A stretch of 64,000 nucleotides of DNA from Enterococcus sp. RIT-PI-f (GTDB taxonomy: Bacteria; Bacillota; Bacilli; Lactobacillales; Enterococcaceae): positions 372,001 to 436,000 of the forward strand of contig NZ_LHOX01000018.1 in the NCBI RefSeq assembly GCF_001297065.1, in the 5' to 3' direction. Made by a program: the position numbers and the translations under genes. Positions 39,348-48,836 of this stretch are shown here, one piece after another (positions within the stretch are counted from its first letter, which is position 1; each line of letters starts with the position of its first letter). Below the pieces are notes generated by a model. The model ran no database searches. It was not told the origin of the DNA and saw nothing but the letters and a program-made list of their open reading frames with translations.

Positions 39348-39556
39348 ATCGGACAAAACTTCCTTTCAATAACTAAATTGTTTGAAATTTTAGATTTTTC
39401 AAATTATAACAATTAGCGTTGCGTCTGTCAATTGAAAATAAACGGTTTCATGTGAATAAAAAAAACAAATTCCAAGTAAATTAATATGTTAGCGCTCTAT
39501 TTTTAGCGATAGGTTTTTCTCATAGATACCGGTTTATTTTTAGAGATGGGTCTAGT

Positions 39557-39625
39557 GGTGATCAGGAATCATGATCACCGTAGAATAGGTCGGCAATTGA
39601 CAGAAAAATCTGACAGTGTTACGCT
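39557..39625 (+). promoter_or_regulatory. Promoter and upstream inverted repeat of metY
   Basis: TTGACA (39597-39602), 17-bp spacer, TACGCT (39620-39625). Upstream, GGTGATCA-N7-TGATCACC (39557-39579) is a perfect 8-bp inverted repeat centred near -64, a usual place for a LysR-type activator site. No riboswitch or T-box motif was found in the 300 bp before metY. Confidence 0.5.
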
Positions 39626-39670
39626 TCAGCTACTATTTGACTACCATAAAGATTTACAGGAGGAATGATG

Positions 39671-40945
39671 ATGACAGAACACTTTGAAACCATCCAATTA
39701 CATGGTGGACAACAGCCAGACAGTGCGACTGGTAGTCGTGCTTTACCGATCTACCAAACCACATCCTACGTTTTTGATGATGCCGATCAAGCGGCAGCAC
39801 GTTTTAGTCTCAGTGAATCAGGGAATATCTATACACGGATCACCAACCCTACGACAGCGGTTTTAGAGGAACGCTTGGCGCTTTTAGAAGGCGGGATCGG
39901 CGCTTTGGCGACGGCTTCGGGTTCAGCAGCAATCACCTATGCGATCCAAAATATTGCCAAAGCAGGGGACCATATTGTCTCGGCAGCAACGATTTATGGC
40001 GGTACCTATAATTTGTTTGCTCACACACTCCCTGATTTTGGGATCACGACAAGTTTTGTCGATAGTGAAGATCTTGCTGCCGTCAAAGCAGCGATTCAAG
40101 AGAATACCAAAGCCCTTTTCTTAGAATCATTGGGCAATCCTGATATTGATATTGCGGATTTTGATGAAATTGCTGCGATTGCCCATGAAGCAGGGATTCC
40201 AGTTATCGTGGACAATACCTTTGCTACCCCTTATTTGTTTCGGCCCTTTGAACATGGCGCAGATATTGTTGTTTATTCAACCACGAAATTTATTGGCGGT
40301 CATGGTGTAGCGCTAGGTGGGGCGATCATCGATAGTGGGAACTTTGATTGGACCAATGGCAAATTTCCCAGATTAGTTGAACCAGATGACAGCTATCACG
40401 GTATTTCTTGGACTGATGCAGTTGGAGCAGCTGCTTATATCACTCGGGCACGGACGATTTTGTTAAGGGATACAGGTGCGGCCATCTCGCCTTTCAATTC
40501 CTGGGCCTTGTTGTTAGGGATCGAAACACTTTCCTTGCGGATGGAGCGCCATGTAGCGAATGCCCAAGCTGTCGCTGCCTTTTTAGAAGCGCAACCGCAA
40601 GTATCCTGGGTCCATTATCCAACGTTGCCAAGCAGCAATTATTTTGCGCGGGCACAACAATATTTTCCCAAAGGAACCAGTGCGGTCTTTTCATTTGGCT
40701 TAAAAGCAGGTGGTGCTGCCAGCAAGAAGTTTTGCAGTGATACACAGCTATTTTCGTTGTTGGCCAACGTTGGGGACGCCAAGTCTTTGATCATCCATCC
40801 CGCATCAACGACACATTCACAATTAAGTGCGTCGGAATTACTTGCCGCAAATATTCGCCCAGAAACGATTCGGCTCTCCGTGGGGCTCGAACATATCGAT
40901 GATTTGATTGCTGATTTGGCACAAGCTTTGGCGCAAGTGGAGTAG
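39671..40945 (+). CDS. metY: O-acetylhomoserine aminocarboxypropyltransferase/cysteine synthase
   Basis: A 424-residue PLP enzyme of the Cys/Met metabolism family, making homocysteine (or cysteine) from O-acetylhomoserine (or serine) and sulfide. The PLP lysine lies in YSTTKFIGGHG; YTRITNPTTAVLEERLALLEGG and NTFATPYL are typical. Three consecutive ATG codons (39665, 39668, 39671) follow AGGAGGA; 39671 has the best spacing. O-acetylserine specificity is possible; length above 420 residues favours MetY over MetB/CGS. Confidence 0.88.
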   Translation: MTEHFETIQLHGGQQPDSATGSRALPIYQTTSYVFDDADQAAARFSLSESGNIYTRITNPTTAVLEERLALLEGGIGALATASGSAAITYAIQNIAKAGDHIVSAATIYGGTYNLFAHTLPDFGITTSFVDSEDLAAVKAAIQENTKALFLESLGNPDIDIADFDEIAAIAHEAGIPVIVDNTFATPYLFRPFEHGADIVVYSTTKFIGGHGVALGGAIIDSGNFDWTNGKFPRLVEPDDSYHGISWTDAVGAAAYITRARTILLRDTGAAISPFNSWALLLGIETLSLRMERHVANAQAVAAFLEAQPQVSWVHYPTLPSSNYFARAQQYFPKGTSAVFSFGLKAGGAASKKFCSDTQLFSLLANVGDAKSLIIHPASTTHSQLSASELLAANIRPETIRLSVGLEHIDDLIADLAQALAQVE

Positions 40946-40977
40946 CTGGGTGCGGCAAACGAATCAGGTGTTGCAAG

Positions 40978-41009
40978 AAGCAAACCATGTGATGTGGTTT
41001 GCTTTTTTT
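40978..41009 (+). terminator. Terminator of metY
   Basis: AAGCAAACCA / TGGTTTGCTT perfect 10-bp stem, 7-base loop, T7. Confidence 0.92.
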
Positions 41010-41119
41010 CATGCTAAAAGCAGGGGAGGTCGATTCAGAGGGCATGATTGGATCATAGCGGAAAGGATGGTTATATGATATAGTTATCACGATTAAATAT
41101 CTGTTAAGGCGGTAAATGT

Positions 41120-42316
41120 ATGCGTACACATGCAAAAGGTTCATTGCGTTTTTTTTATACCAGTATCCAGTGCCTGTATTGGATGATGTTCTGTTCTATC
41201 TACGGTTTTGCTACACTGTTTTTGATCGATTTTGGGATCGATCCAGCCAAAATCGGCGGCATGTTGGCATTGATCAATATTCTTTCTGCGATTTTGCAGC
41301 CAATGATCAGTCAAGTGATCGTCAAAAAGTTCCATTGGTCTTTGGTGCAAGTCTTGAAAGTGATGACTGGTCTGATGCTGCTGATACTGGGGCTAGGTGT
41401 AGTGATTCCTGCTTTGGCGATCAGCAGCTATCTGATTGGCGGCATCTTATTGGTGTCCATGCAATCTTTTGTCAATGCGTTGGCGTTCGCCTATATCAAC
41501 ACAGGGGCATCTTTGAATTTTGGTTTTTCAAGAGCTGGTGGTTCTTTGGGGTATGCAGCAACTTCATTTGTGATTGGCCAACTATTGGCTAGTTATTCTG
41601 CAGAGATATTGCCATTGCTCACGATTGTTGAAGGGGTGCTTTTCTTTGGCATTTTGGCACTGATGCCGGCATTAGCAGAAGACCCGCACACCATACCAAC
41701 AGAAGTCAGCCAGCATTCGCAACATCTGCTGAAGAAATATCCTTTCTTACTCTTTTTATTTATTGGCTTTAGTTTTTTGTTTAGTTTCCATACCATGATC
41801 AATAGTTTCTTGGCACAAATATTTGGTCATATTGGTGGCGGCAGCAAAGAAGTTGGCATTGCTTTGATGATCGCAGGTTTATGTGAATTGCCAGGAATGA
41901 TGTTGTTCGAAAGGCTTGTCAGACGAAAAAATAGTCAGTTTTGGCTGTTTTTCTCAAGCGTTGCCTTTGGGTTGCGCGGCTTGCTGATGTTGTGCGCTGG
42001 TTCGATCCTTTTCATGGAATTGACCCATTTGATGCAAGGGTTCAGTTTTGCCTTATTTATTCCGGCATCGGCTTACTTATTCAATCAAGTATTGGCGAAC
42101 GAAGACCGTGTCTTTGGCCAAACCTTGATTATCATTGCCACAACTATTGGTGGTGTGCTGGGGAATATTTTAGGTGGCTTTTTGGTACAAGCATTTGGTG
42201 TTTGGATCATGCTTGTCTGTGGAACGATCTTTGCGATGATAGGGGCTGTTCTCGTCTATTTCGGTCTGCTGAAGTTGCCGGCAAAGGAAGGCAGCGCGAG
42301 AGAAGTCGTTCAATGA
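41120..42316 (+). CDS. MFS transporter (MFS_1-like/oligosaccharide-H+ symporter type)
   Basis: A 398-residue protein with about 12 hydrophobic helices in two halves and a short central loop (about 190-210). The opening SIQCLYWMMFCSIYGFATLFL and GMLALINILSAILQPMISQ resemble the LacY/HcaT-like MFS_1_like family. The substrate cannot be told. The ATG at 41120 lacks a clear AGGAGG; AAGGCGGTAAA lies upstream. It is a single gene between two terminators. Confidence 0.8.
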   Translation: MRTHAKGSLRFFYTSIQCLYWMMFCSIYGFATLFLIDFGIDPAKIGGMLALINILSAILQPMISQVIVKKFHWSLVQVLKVMTGLMLLILGLGVVIPALAISSYLIGGILLVSMQSFVNALAFAYINTGASLNFGFSRAGGSLGYAATSFVIGQLLASYSAEILPLLTIVEGVLFFGILALMPALAEDPHTIPTEVSQHSQHLLKKYPFLLFLFIGFSFLFSFHTMINSFLAQIFGHIGGGSKEVGIALMIAGLCELPGMMLFERLVRRKNSQFWLFFSSVAFGLRGLLMLCAGSILFMELTHLMQGFSFALFIPASAYLFNQVLANEDRVFGQTLIIIATTIGGVLGNILGGFLVQAFGVWIMLVCGTIFAMIGAVLVYFGLLKLPAKEGSAREVVQ

Positions 42317-42351
42317 GTATGGGCTGTACCAATGGATAGGATTGAATAATC

Positions 42352-42383
42352 AAAAAAAAACCGCTGCACTCAGCGGTTTTTTT
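42352..42383. terminator. Bidirectional terminator between the MFS and DJ-1 genes
   Basis: AAACCGCTG / CAGCGGTTT stem, CACT loop, flanked by A9 and T7, serving both convergent genes. Confidence 0.92.
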
Positions 42384-42384
42384 C

Positions 42385-42909
42385 TTATTTTTTCTCTAAT
42401 ACAGCAATAAACTCACGCATATAATCTGGTAGATCAGGCGGACGGCGGCTAGATACGATGTGGCCATCAGTAACGGCTGGTGTATCAACCCATGTTGCAC
42501 CTGCGTTGGTCATATCATCTTTGATTCCTGGCGTGCTGGTGACCGTTTTGCCTTGTAAAATATTGGCTGAGATCAAGACCCAGCCAGCATGACAGATCTG
42601 TCCAATGATTTTTTGCTCTTTATCCATTTCTTGGACAAAAGAGATCACTTCAGGAAAGCGACGTAATTTATCTGGTGCCCAGCCACCCGGTACCAATATT
42701 GCATCGTAATCAGCGGCTGCGATATCAGCAAATGCATAGGCTGATTCAGCCGGGACGCCGTATTTGCCAATATAAGTTTTATGGGCTTCTTGACCAACCA
42801 AGTCAACTTGAGCGCCTTCTTCTCTTAAGCGGTGGACAGGGTACCACAACTCTAAGTCTTCAAAATCATTGTCCACTAAGGCAATGATTTTTTTGTTTTC
42901 TAAACGCAC
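42385..42909 (-). CDS. DJ-1/PfpI family protein
   Basis: A 174-residue PfpI-type protein (protease I/deglycase-like). Start is GTG at 42909 (VRLENKKIIALVDNDFEDLE) with AAAAGGAGGAATATCT. The nucleophile elbow is GQICHAGWV with Cys-His, and the oxyanion/acid segment is LVPGGWAPDKLRR. Family members have been reported as proteases, chaperones or glyoxal-adduct deglycases; none is proven here. The longer frame to 42966 lies upstream of the ribosome site. Confidence 0.88.
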   Translation of the reverse strand: MRLENKKIIALVDNDFEDLELWYPVHRLREEGAQVDLVGQEAHKTYIGKYGVPAESAYAFADIAAADYDAILVPGGWAPDKLRRFPEVISFVQEMDKEQKIIGQICHAGWVLISANILQGKTVTSTPGIKDDMTNAGATWVDTPAVTDGHIVSSRRPPDLPDYMREFIAVLEKK

Positions 42910-42977
42910 AGATATTCCTCCTTTTTTGTATGCTTCAAGTGTAACAAATGCACAGACAAACAACAAAATATCCGCTT

Positions 42978-43018
42978 AAAAGCCGCTGGCATCATATCTG
43001 CCAGCGGCTTTTTTTTGC
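42978..43018. terminator. Terminator between the DJ-1 and TMEM175 genes
   Basis: AAAAGCCGCTGGCA / TGCCAGCGGCTTTT perfect 14-bp stem, 7-base loop. The T8 tract is on the plus strand although the adjacent gene ending here is on the minus strand, where four U follow. Confidence 0.85.
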
Positions 43019-43948
43019 TTAACGTCTTCGACCTGGTCCTCTTTGCCGGCGATTGTTCTGGTTCGTGACCCGTTGCAGGACTTTTTCGGCTTTGTTTTTT
43101 TCGTTTTGCAGACGGTTTTGCTCCATTTTCAAATGCCTGCGTTCTTGGTCATTTGTGGATTGTGCCAACTTTGTACTCGTTTCAGACAGTTGCTTTTCAA
43201 TTTGTTCTTGCCAATTGTGATTGAATTGGACCCACCACTGAGGATCAACATAGTCGTTGGCTTGTTCATCCTTGCCAGTTGCCAACACATCCTTATACCG
43301 TGTCAGCGAATGTCCCAGCGGTTGACGCCACTGTTTCAAATAATACGCCCGCTGTTCGTCATTCATTTGTTCGATATAAGTATCTTCTTCATGATCAATC
43401 ATATTTTGTAAGAAGCCCATGATCGGTAAAATCAAATAAATGATCAAGCCGAAGCGGGGGAAGAAGAAGGCAAGTACCAGTAATATGAGACGAAACAACA
43501 ACATCATCCGCTGTCTTTGGCGTTCTTTATTTTGGATAAAAGGATCAGCGGCGTGTTGATTGAGTTGCTTGTTCAAAGACAAGACGAGATACGTCCATAA
43601 AGCAGTGACTAGGAAACTCAGCAGACCATAGATCAAGACGACTTGCTGGTTGGTATCTTCAATCAGCAGACGAGTAAAAGTAGGAATCAAGGACATGAAA
43701 AATAAGAAAAACATATACACGACAAAATCTTTATTTGATATTTTGTTGATTTTACTGAATAGTCCAGCCCCTTGATACCAGAGGTCACCGACGAAACAAA
43801 AACTGATAAAATAAATACCAATAGCCCGCAGGAGTGCCCACACTTCGATGGTTCCGGACTGCGTCAATTGGATGGGCAATTCTAATACGATAATAGTAAT
43901 GATGATTGCGATGATCGCATCACCAAAAGCAACGATTCTTTCTTTCAT
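43019..43948 (-). CDS. TMEM175 (DUF1211) family membrane protein
   Basis: A 309-residue protein with six N-terminal hydrophobic segments, the first of which (MKERIVAFGDAIIAIIITIIV) carries the TMEM175 motif in the form FGDAIIA rather than FSDGVFA. A long charged tail (about 200-309), rich in Gln, Arg and Lys and probably coiled-coil, ends in an Arg-rich cluster. Bacterial TMEM175 proteins are potassium-selective channels. The start at 43948 has AAAGGTGC; codons upstream extend the frame but lie before it. Confidence 0.82.
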   Translation of the reverse strand: MKERIVAFGDAIIAIIITIIVLELPIQLTQSGTIEVWALLRAIGIYFISFCFVGDLWYQGAGLFSKINKISNKDFVVYMFFLFFMSLIPTFTRLLIEDTNQQVVLIYGLLSFLVTALWTYLVLSLNKQLNQHAADPFIQNKERQRQRMMLLFRLILLVLAFFFPRFGLIIYLILPIMGFLQNMIDHEEDTYIEQMNDEQRAYYLKQWRQPLGHSLTRYKDVLATGKDEQANDYVDPQWWVQFNHNWQEQIEKQLSETSTKLAQSTNDQERRHLKMEQNRLQNEKNKAEKVLQRVTNQNNRRQRGPGRRR

Positions 43949-44092
43949 AGTATGCACCTTTCTTGTTGAAACTGACTCTATTTTGGCACAAATTGAAAAG
44001 AAAAGAAACGATGAAAAGCTCAACCAGAGTTTTTTCGTCTTGAAGCAGTTTTATGGTACACTAAAAGGGAAAGAAAAACAGAGGTGAACACT

Positions 44093-44365
44093 ATGCGAGA
44101 GTATCAATATCCGCTTGATTTGGATTGGAACACAGAAGAAATGGTCGTAGTAATGAAATTATGGGATCAATTGGAACAAGCGTACGAAAAAGGCCTTCCT
44201 GCCACCGATTTTTTGAGCAGTTATCAAGCCTTCAAAAAAGTGGTTCCGAGTATTGGGGAAGAACGGCGATTGGGACGAGAATTTGAATCACTTTCCGGTT
44301 ATTCCTTGTATCAAACGGTCAAAACCGCAAAGGAAACCACAGGCAAATTAAAAATGAAAGCATAA
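44093..44365 (+). CDS. UPF0223 family protein
   Basis: A 90-residue protein starting MREYQYPLDLDWNTEEMV, the UPF0223 (YktA) signature. The function is unknown. ATG 44093 is chosen over a GTG at 44084 because AGAGGTG, which contains that GTG, is the ribosome site. It lies 18 bp before the inositol monophosphatase gene, the same neighbourhood as yktA-yktC in Bacillus subtilis. Confidence 0.85.
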   Translation: MREYQYPLDLDWNTEEMVVVMKLWDQLEQAYEKGLPATDFLSSYQAFKKVVPSIGEERRLGREFESLSGYSLYQTVKTAKETTGKLKMKA

Positions 44366-44383
44366 GAAAGGATCGATAAAAGC

Positions 44384-45151
44384 ATGCAAGATATCGTCAA
44401 AGCAGTACATGGTTGGATGATCGACGCTGGCGAACAGATCAAGGAAAGTTTGACTAAAGAACATTTACGCGTCGAAACCAAATCAGGACGCAAAGATCTA
44501 GTAACTGAAATGGACAAAGCAACCCAAGATTATCTGATCGATCAAATCAAAGCCTATGACCCTGACGCGAAAATTTTGGGAGAAGAAAATGGCTTAGATC
44601 ACTTAGATGATTTAAGTGGTCGCGTATTTATCATTGATCCAATCGACGGCACGATGAATTTCGTATTAGAAAAAGAAAACTTTTGTATTATGATCGCGAT
44701 TTATGAAGATGGTCAGGGTCGATTCGGTTTTGTGTATAACGTCATGAAAGATGAATTCTTATGGGGCGGACCTGAGATCGGTGTGTTCAACAACGGCAAA
44801 GAAATCCATCCGCCAAAAAATATTGCTTTATCAGAAGGTTTGGTCGGGTTGAACTCTCCGATGTTGATCCATAACCGTCACCATGAAACCGAAGTCAGCG
44901 ATCGCTCTCTAGGTATTCGCATGACAGGTTGTGCAGGGTTTGAATTGATTGCGTTAGTCAAAGGACAGAGAGCCGCCTATATTTCACATTTGGCACCATG
45001 GGATTACGCACCAGGAGGCGTCTTATTAGAAACGCTTGGCTTGAAGATGGCCAATATCAATGGCGAGCCGTTGTCCCTGAATGGCCGAGAATTATTCGTA
45101 GGCGGAACACCCAAAGCGTTCGATGAGTTGATGACTTTGATGAAGCAATAG
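44384..45151 (+). CDS. Inositol monophosphatase family protein
   Basis: A 255-residue Mg2+-dependent phosphatase. Metal-site motifs GEENGLD, IDPIDGTMNFV and the C-terminal HLAPWDYAPGGVLLE are intact. SuhB/YktC-type members hydrolyse myo-inositol phosphates or other sugar phosphates or NADP; the substrate is not set by sequence. AGAAAGGATCG precedes the ATG. Probably co-transcribed with the UPF0223 gene. Confidence 0.9.
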   Translation: MQDIVKAVHGWMIDAGEQIKESLTKEHLRVETKSGRKDLVTEMDKATQDYLIDQIKAYDPDAKILGEENGLDHLDDLSGRVFIIDPIDGTMNFVLEKENFCIMIAIYEDGQGRFGFVYNVMKDEFLWGGPEIGVFNNGKEIHPPKNIALSEGLVGLNSPMLIHNRHHETEVSDRSLGIRMTGCAGFELIALVKGQRAAYISHLAPWDYAPGGVLLETLGLKMANINGEPLSLNGRELFVGGTPKAFDELMTLMKQ

Positions 45152-45228
45152 TTTTTAATGATAATTGACTATGCCTAATGCGTCAAAAAACGAGGAAATC
45201 GCTTTGGAATCAAGGCAAAATAGCGGGT

Positions 45229-45262
45229 AAAAACAGGTATTTTCTAAATATCTGTTTTTTTC
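45229..45262 (+). terminator. Terminator after the inositol monophosphatase gene
   Basis: AAAACAGGTATTT / AAATATCTGTTTT (one wobble) with a short loop, then further T. Confidence 0.8.
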
Positions 45263-45304
45263 TGTAAAAATGAAAACTTTACACTATATTTCAGAAAGAA
45301 ATTC

Positions 45305-45313
45305 TGTTATAAT
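45305..45313 (+). promoter_or_regulatory. typA extended -10 promoter
   Basis: TGTTATAAT with a full TATAAT at 45308-45313 and TG one base upstream; no good -35. The predicted start lies about 35 bases before the typA start codon. Confidence 0.6.
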
Positions 45314-45355
45314 GGCTTGTCGAGTGCAATGTCAACAAAGAAGGAGCAAAATAGA

Positions 45356-47182
45356 TTGAACTTTAGAAATGATATCCGTAACGTAGCCATTATTGCCCAC
45401 GTTGACCACGGAAAAACAACATTAGTTGATGAATTATTGAAACAATCACAAACATTGGATAGCCATACGCAATTACAAGAACGTGCGATGGATTCAAACG
45501 CGATCGAAAAAGAACGCGGTATCACGATTTTAGCCAAGAACACAGCTGTAGAATACAACGGTACAAAAGTCAACATCATGGATACCCCTGGACACGCGGA
45601 CTTCGGTGGCGAAGTAGAGCGGATCATGAAAATGGTTGATGGTGTAGTATTGGTTGTTGATGCGTACGAAGGAACGATGCCTCAAACACGTTTCGTATTG
45701 AAAAAAGCCTTAGAACAACATTTAGTACCAATCGTGGTTGTCAATAAAATTGACAAACCTTCAGCACGTCCTGAGCACGTGGTTGATGAAGTATTAGAAT
45801 TGTTTATTGAATTGGGCGCAGATGATGATCAATTGGATTTCCCAGTGATCTATGCTTCAGCGATCAACGGCACATCAAGTGAATCAGATGATCCTGCAGA
45901 TCAAGAAAAAACGATGGCGCCATTGTTTGATACAATTATCAAACATATCCCAGCACCAGTAGACAATAGTGATGAACCATTACAATTCCAAGTATCATTA
46001 CTTGATTACAATGATTATGTTGGCCGTATCGGTATCGGTCGCGTCTTCCGTGGCAAGATCAAAGTCGGTGACCAAGTAGCATTGATGAAATTAGATGGCA
46101 CAGTCAAGAAATTCCGTGTCACCAAATTGTTTGGTTTCTTCGGCTTGAAACGTTTAGAAATCCAAGAAGCCAAAGCCGGCGACTTGATTGCAGTATCTGG
46201 TATGGAAGATATCTTCGTTGGTGAAACAGTTACACCAATCGATCAACAAGATTCATTGCCAGTCTTGCATATTGATGAACCAACGCTGCAAATGACTTTT
46301 ATTGTAAATAACTCACCATTTGCGGGTCGTGAAGGAAAATTCGTGACAGCACGTAAAATCGAAGAACGCTTAATGGCACAATTGCAAACAGACGTATCAT
46401 TGCGTGTTGATCCAATCGGACCAGATGCATGGACTGTTTCTGGCCGTGGTGAATTGCATTTGTCGATCTTGATCGAAAACATGCGTCGCGAAGGGTTCGA
46501 ATTGCAAGTATCTCGTCCTGAAGTAATCGAAAGAGAAATCGATGGCGTCAAATGCGAACCATTTGAACGCGTACAAATCGATACCCCTGAAGAATACATG
46601 GGTTCAGTCATTGAATCATTAGGTTTACGTAAAGCAGAAATGCAAGATATGATCAACACTGGCAATGGCCAAGTACGGATCATCTTCTTAGCACCAGCAC
46701 GTGGCTTGATTGGGTATACAACTGAGTTCTTATCTATGACACGCGGATACGGCATCATGCACCACACATTTGACCAATACTTGCCAATGATCCAAGGACA
46801 AATCGGCGGCCGCCATCATGGTGCGCTAGTATCGATCGATACAGGTAAAGCAACTACGTACTCAATCATGAGTATCGAAGAACGTGGAACTGTCTTTGTT
46901 GAACCAGGTACAGATGTTTATGAAGGCATGATCATCGGTGAAAACTCTCGTGATAACGACTTAACTGTTAATATTACCAAAGCAAAACAAATGACCAACG
47001 TGCGTTCAGCAAACAAAGACCAAACGTCAGTGATCAAGAAACCAAGAATCCTTTCACTTGAAGAATCATTGGAATTCTTGAATGAAGATGAGTACTGTGA
47101 AGTAACACCTGAAAGCATTCGTTTAAGAAAACAAATCTTGAACAAGAGCGAACGTGAAAAATCACAGAAAAAGAAAAAATAG
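45356..47182 (+). CDS. typA: Translational GTPase TypA/BipA
   Basis: A 608-residue ribosome-associated GTPase needed for stress and cold growth. G1 AHVDHGKTT, G2 RGITILAK, G3 DTPGHADFGGEV and G4 NKIDKP are intact; EF-G-like domains and the TypA C-terminal domain (GERG..FVEPG...) follow. The start is TTG at 45356, giving LNFRNDIRNVAIIAHVDHG, preceded by AGAAGGAGC. A TTG at 45317 is upstream of that site and not used. Length is normal. Confidence 0.94.
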   Translation: MNFRNDIRNVAIIAHVDHGKTTLVDELLKQSQTLDSHTQLQERAMDSNAIEKERGITILAKNTAVEYNGTKVNIMDTPGHADFGGEVERIMKMVDGVVLVVDAYEGTMPQTRFVLKKALEQHLVPIVVVNKIDKPSARPEHVVDEVLELFIELGADDDQLDFPVIYASAINGTSSESDDPADQEKTMAPLFDTIIKHIPAPVDNSDEPLQFQVSLLDYNDYVGRIGIGRVFRGKIKVGDQVALMKLDGTVKKFRVTKLFGFFGLKRLEIQEAKAGDLIAVSGMEDIFVGETVTPIDQQDSLPVLHIDEPTLQMTFIVNNSPFAGREGKFVTARKIEERLMAQLQTDVSLRVDPIGPDAWTVSGRGELHLSILIENMRREGFELQVSRPEVIEREIDGVKCEPFERVQIDTPEEYMGSVIESLGLRKAEMQDMINTGNGQVRIIFLAPARGLIGYTTEFLSMTRGYGIMHHTFDQYLPMIQGQIGGRHHGALVSIDTGKATTYSIMSIEERGTVFVEPGTDVYEGMIIGENSRDNDLTVNITKAKQMTNVRSANKDQTSVIKKPRILSLEESLEFLNEDEYCEVTPESIRLRKQILNKSEREKSQKKKK

Positions 47183-47203
47183 GCTGATCAATCAGTCCGC
47201 TAA

Positions 47204-47232
47204 AGTCAGAGCGTTATGCTCTGGCTTTTTTT
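47204..47232 (+). terminator. Terminator of typA
   Basis: AGTCAGAGC / GCTCTGGCT (one wobble), loop GTTAT, T7. Confidence 0.9.
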
Positions 47233-47311
47233 ACGGCAGTCGCAGAAACAACCCTTGCAATTTCTTCAGGACCTTTTTACAATGAAGAGAGCAAACTTAA
47301 AGGAGATAACA

Positions 47312-48682
47312 ATGAAAAATTATCCAGTAGAAAAGAATCAGGAAATTGAAGTCGAGATCATTGATCTTTCCCATGAAGGAAATGGGATCGCAAAAGTGGA
47401 TGGCTATTTATTATTTATTGAAAATACATTGCCAAAAGAAAAAGTCATCGCTAAAGTTTTAAAAGTCGGCAACAAATTCGGCTTCGCGAAAGTGATGAAA
47501 TTTCTTGAAACAAGTCCCGACCGGCAAGAACTGCCGAATGAAGCCTTGTTGCGCACAGGGATTGCGCCACTAAGCCATCTAAGTTATGACAAACAACTAC
47601 TGTTCAAACAGCAGCAAGTGGAAAATGTCTTAACGAAAATCGCCAAATTAGATGTACCTGTTCTTGCGCCAATCGGCATGACAGAGCCATTTGGCTACCG
47701 CAATAAAGCACAAATCCCAGTCCAAAAAATCAATGGTGCGTTAACAACTGGGTTTTATCGGAAAAACAGTCATACATTGGTGCCGATCGAAGATTTTTAT
47801 ATCCAAGATCCGCAAATTGATCAAGCAATCATCACGATCAGAGATATTTTGCAGCGTTTCAATGTAAAAGCCTACAACGAAGAGGCCCATGAAGGCTTTT
47901 TACGCCACATTGTGGTCCGCCGTGGACACCATTCAGGTGAAATGATGGTTGTTTTGGTGACCAGAAAACCTAAATTCTTCAAAGGCGAAGAAATTGCTAC
48001 CGTCATTCATGATGAGATCCCAGCAGTCGTATCCGTTATTCAAAACATCAATGAAGAGAAGACCAATGTCATCTTGGGTGAATTTGGCCGTGTGTTGTAT
48101 GGCAAAGAAACGATCGAAGACCAATTATTAGGCAAAACATTCCAAATTTCAGCCAAATCATTTTATCAAGTCAATACTGAAATGACAGAAGTACTCTATC
48201 AAAAAGCCTTTGAAATGGCGCAATTGAAACCAGAAGATATCGTTGTCGATGCCTATGCAGGAATCGGAACGATCGGTATTAGTTTAGCGGACCAAGTCAG
48301 TGAAGTCTTAGGGATGGAAGTGATCCCTGAAGCCGTCAACGATGCCAAAGCCAATGCCAAACGCAACGGCGTTGACAATGTCCATTATTTCGTCGGCAAA
48401 GCCGAAAAAATCATGCCGCAATGGTTGCGCGAAGGTATCCAGCCAACTGTAGTCTTCGTCGATCCACCACGTAAAGGATTGGATGCGTCATTCATCGAAA
48501 CCACAGCTGCTGTTGCACCAGAACGCATCATTTATATCTCATGTAATCCAGCAACATTGGCTCGTGATTTGGCTTTGTTTGCAGAACAAGGGTATGAGAC
48601 GAAACAAGTACAGCCGGTTGATTTATTCCCACAGACAACGCATGTGGAGACGGTAGTGTTGCTGTCACGGGCGGAGAAGTAA
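47312..48682 (+). CDS. rlmD: 23S rRNA (uracil-5-)-methyltransferase RlmD-like
   Basis: A 456-residue m5U methyltransferase of the TrmA/RlmCD family. An N-terminal TRAM domain (about 10-65) is followed by a SAM-dependent domain with DAYAGIGTIGISLA, VDPPRKGLD and the catalytic Cys in YISCNPATLARDL. The TRAM cysteines of the Fe-S type are not apparent. AAAGGAGATAAC precedes the ATG at 47312. Its 3' end borders the accessory island; genes of this family (rumA/rum) are known integration sites of mobile elements in streptococci. Confidence 0.92.
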   Translation: MKNYPVEKNQEIEVEIIDLSHEGNGIAKVDGYLLFIENTLPKEKVIAKVLKVGNKFGFAKVMKFLETSPDRQELPNEALLRTGIAPLSHLSYDKQLLFKQQQVENVLTKIAKLDVPVLAPIGMTEPFGYRNKAQIPVQKINGALTTGFYRKNSHTLVPIEDFYIQDPQIDQAIITIRDILQRFNVKAYNEEAHEGFLRHIVVRRGHHSGEMMVVLVTRKPKFFKGEEIATVIHDEIPAVVSVIQNINEEKTNVILGEFGRVLYGKETIEDQLLGKTFQISAKSFYQVNTEMTEVLYQKAFEMAQLKPEDIVVDAYAGIGTIGISLADQVSEVLGMEVIPEAVNDAKANAKRNGVDNVHYFVGKAEKIMPQWLREGIQPTVVFVDPPRKGLDASFIETTAAVAPERIIYISCNPATLARDLALFAEQGYETKQVQPVDLFPQTTHVETVVLLSRAEK

Positions 48683-48708
48683 AAAAAATAAAGAAACGCA
48701 GTAAATAA

Positions 48709-48764
48709 GGCATTCCGAGTAGTTGGCCCGAGTTGTGGGTCATTTGCCGGAGTGTCTTTTTTTT
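48709..48764 (+). terminator. Terminator of rlmD
   Basis: GGCATTCCG / CGGAGTGTC imperfect outer stem with a GGCCCGA...GGGTC-like interior, followed by T8. Confidence 0.75.
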
Positions 48765-48836
48765 GTGGTTGTCTATAGGTTCTATGCATTGTGGAAAGAG
48801 ATGTGGTTTTTGAGGGTTTTAAAGTAATATAAAATA

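Noticed and set aside
39360-39660. SAM riboswitch or T-box before metY
   Set aside because: No T-box TGGNACC-type bulge, no SAM-I or SMK core and no terminator were found; only a promoter and an inverted repeat.
48640-48780. attL/attR direct repeat at the rlmD end
   Set aside because: By eye no convincing copy of the rlmD 3' sequence was found near 58.2 kb; a computed repeat search is needed, so no attachment site is claimed.
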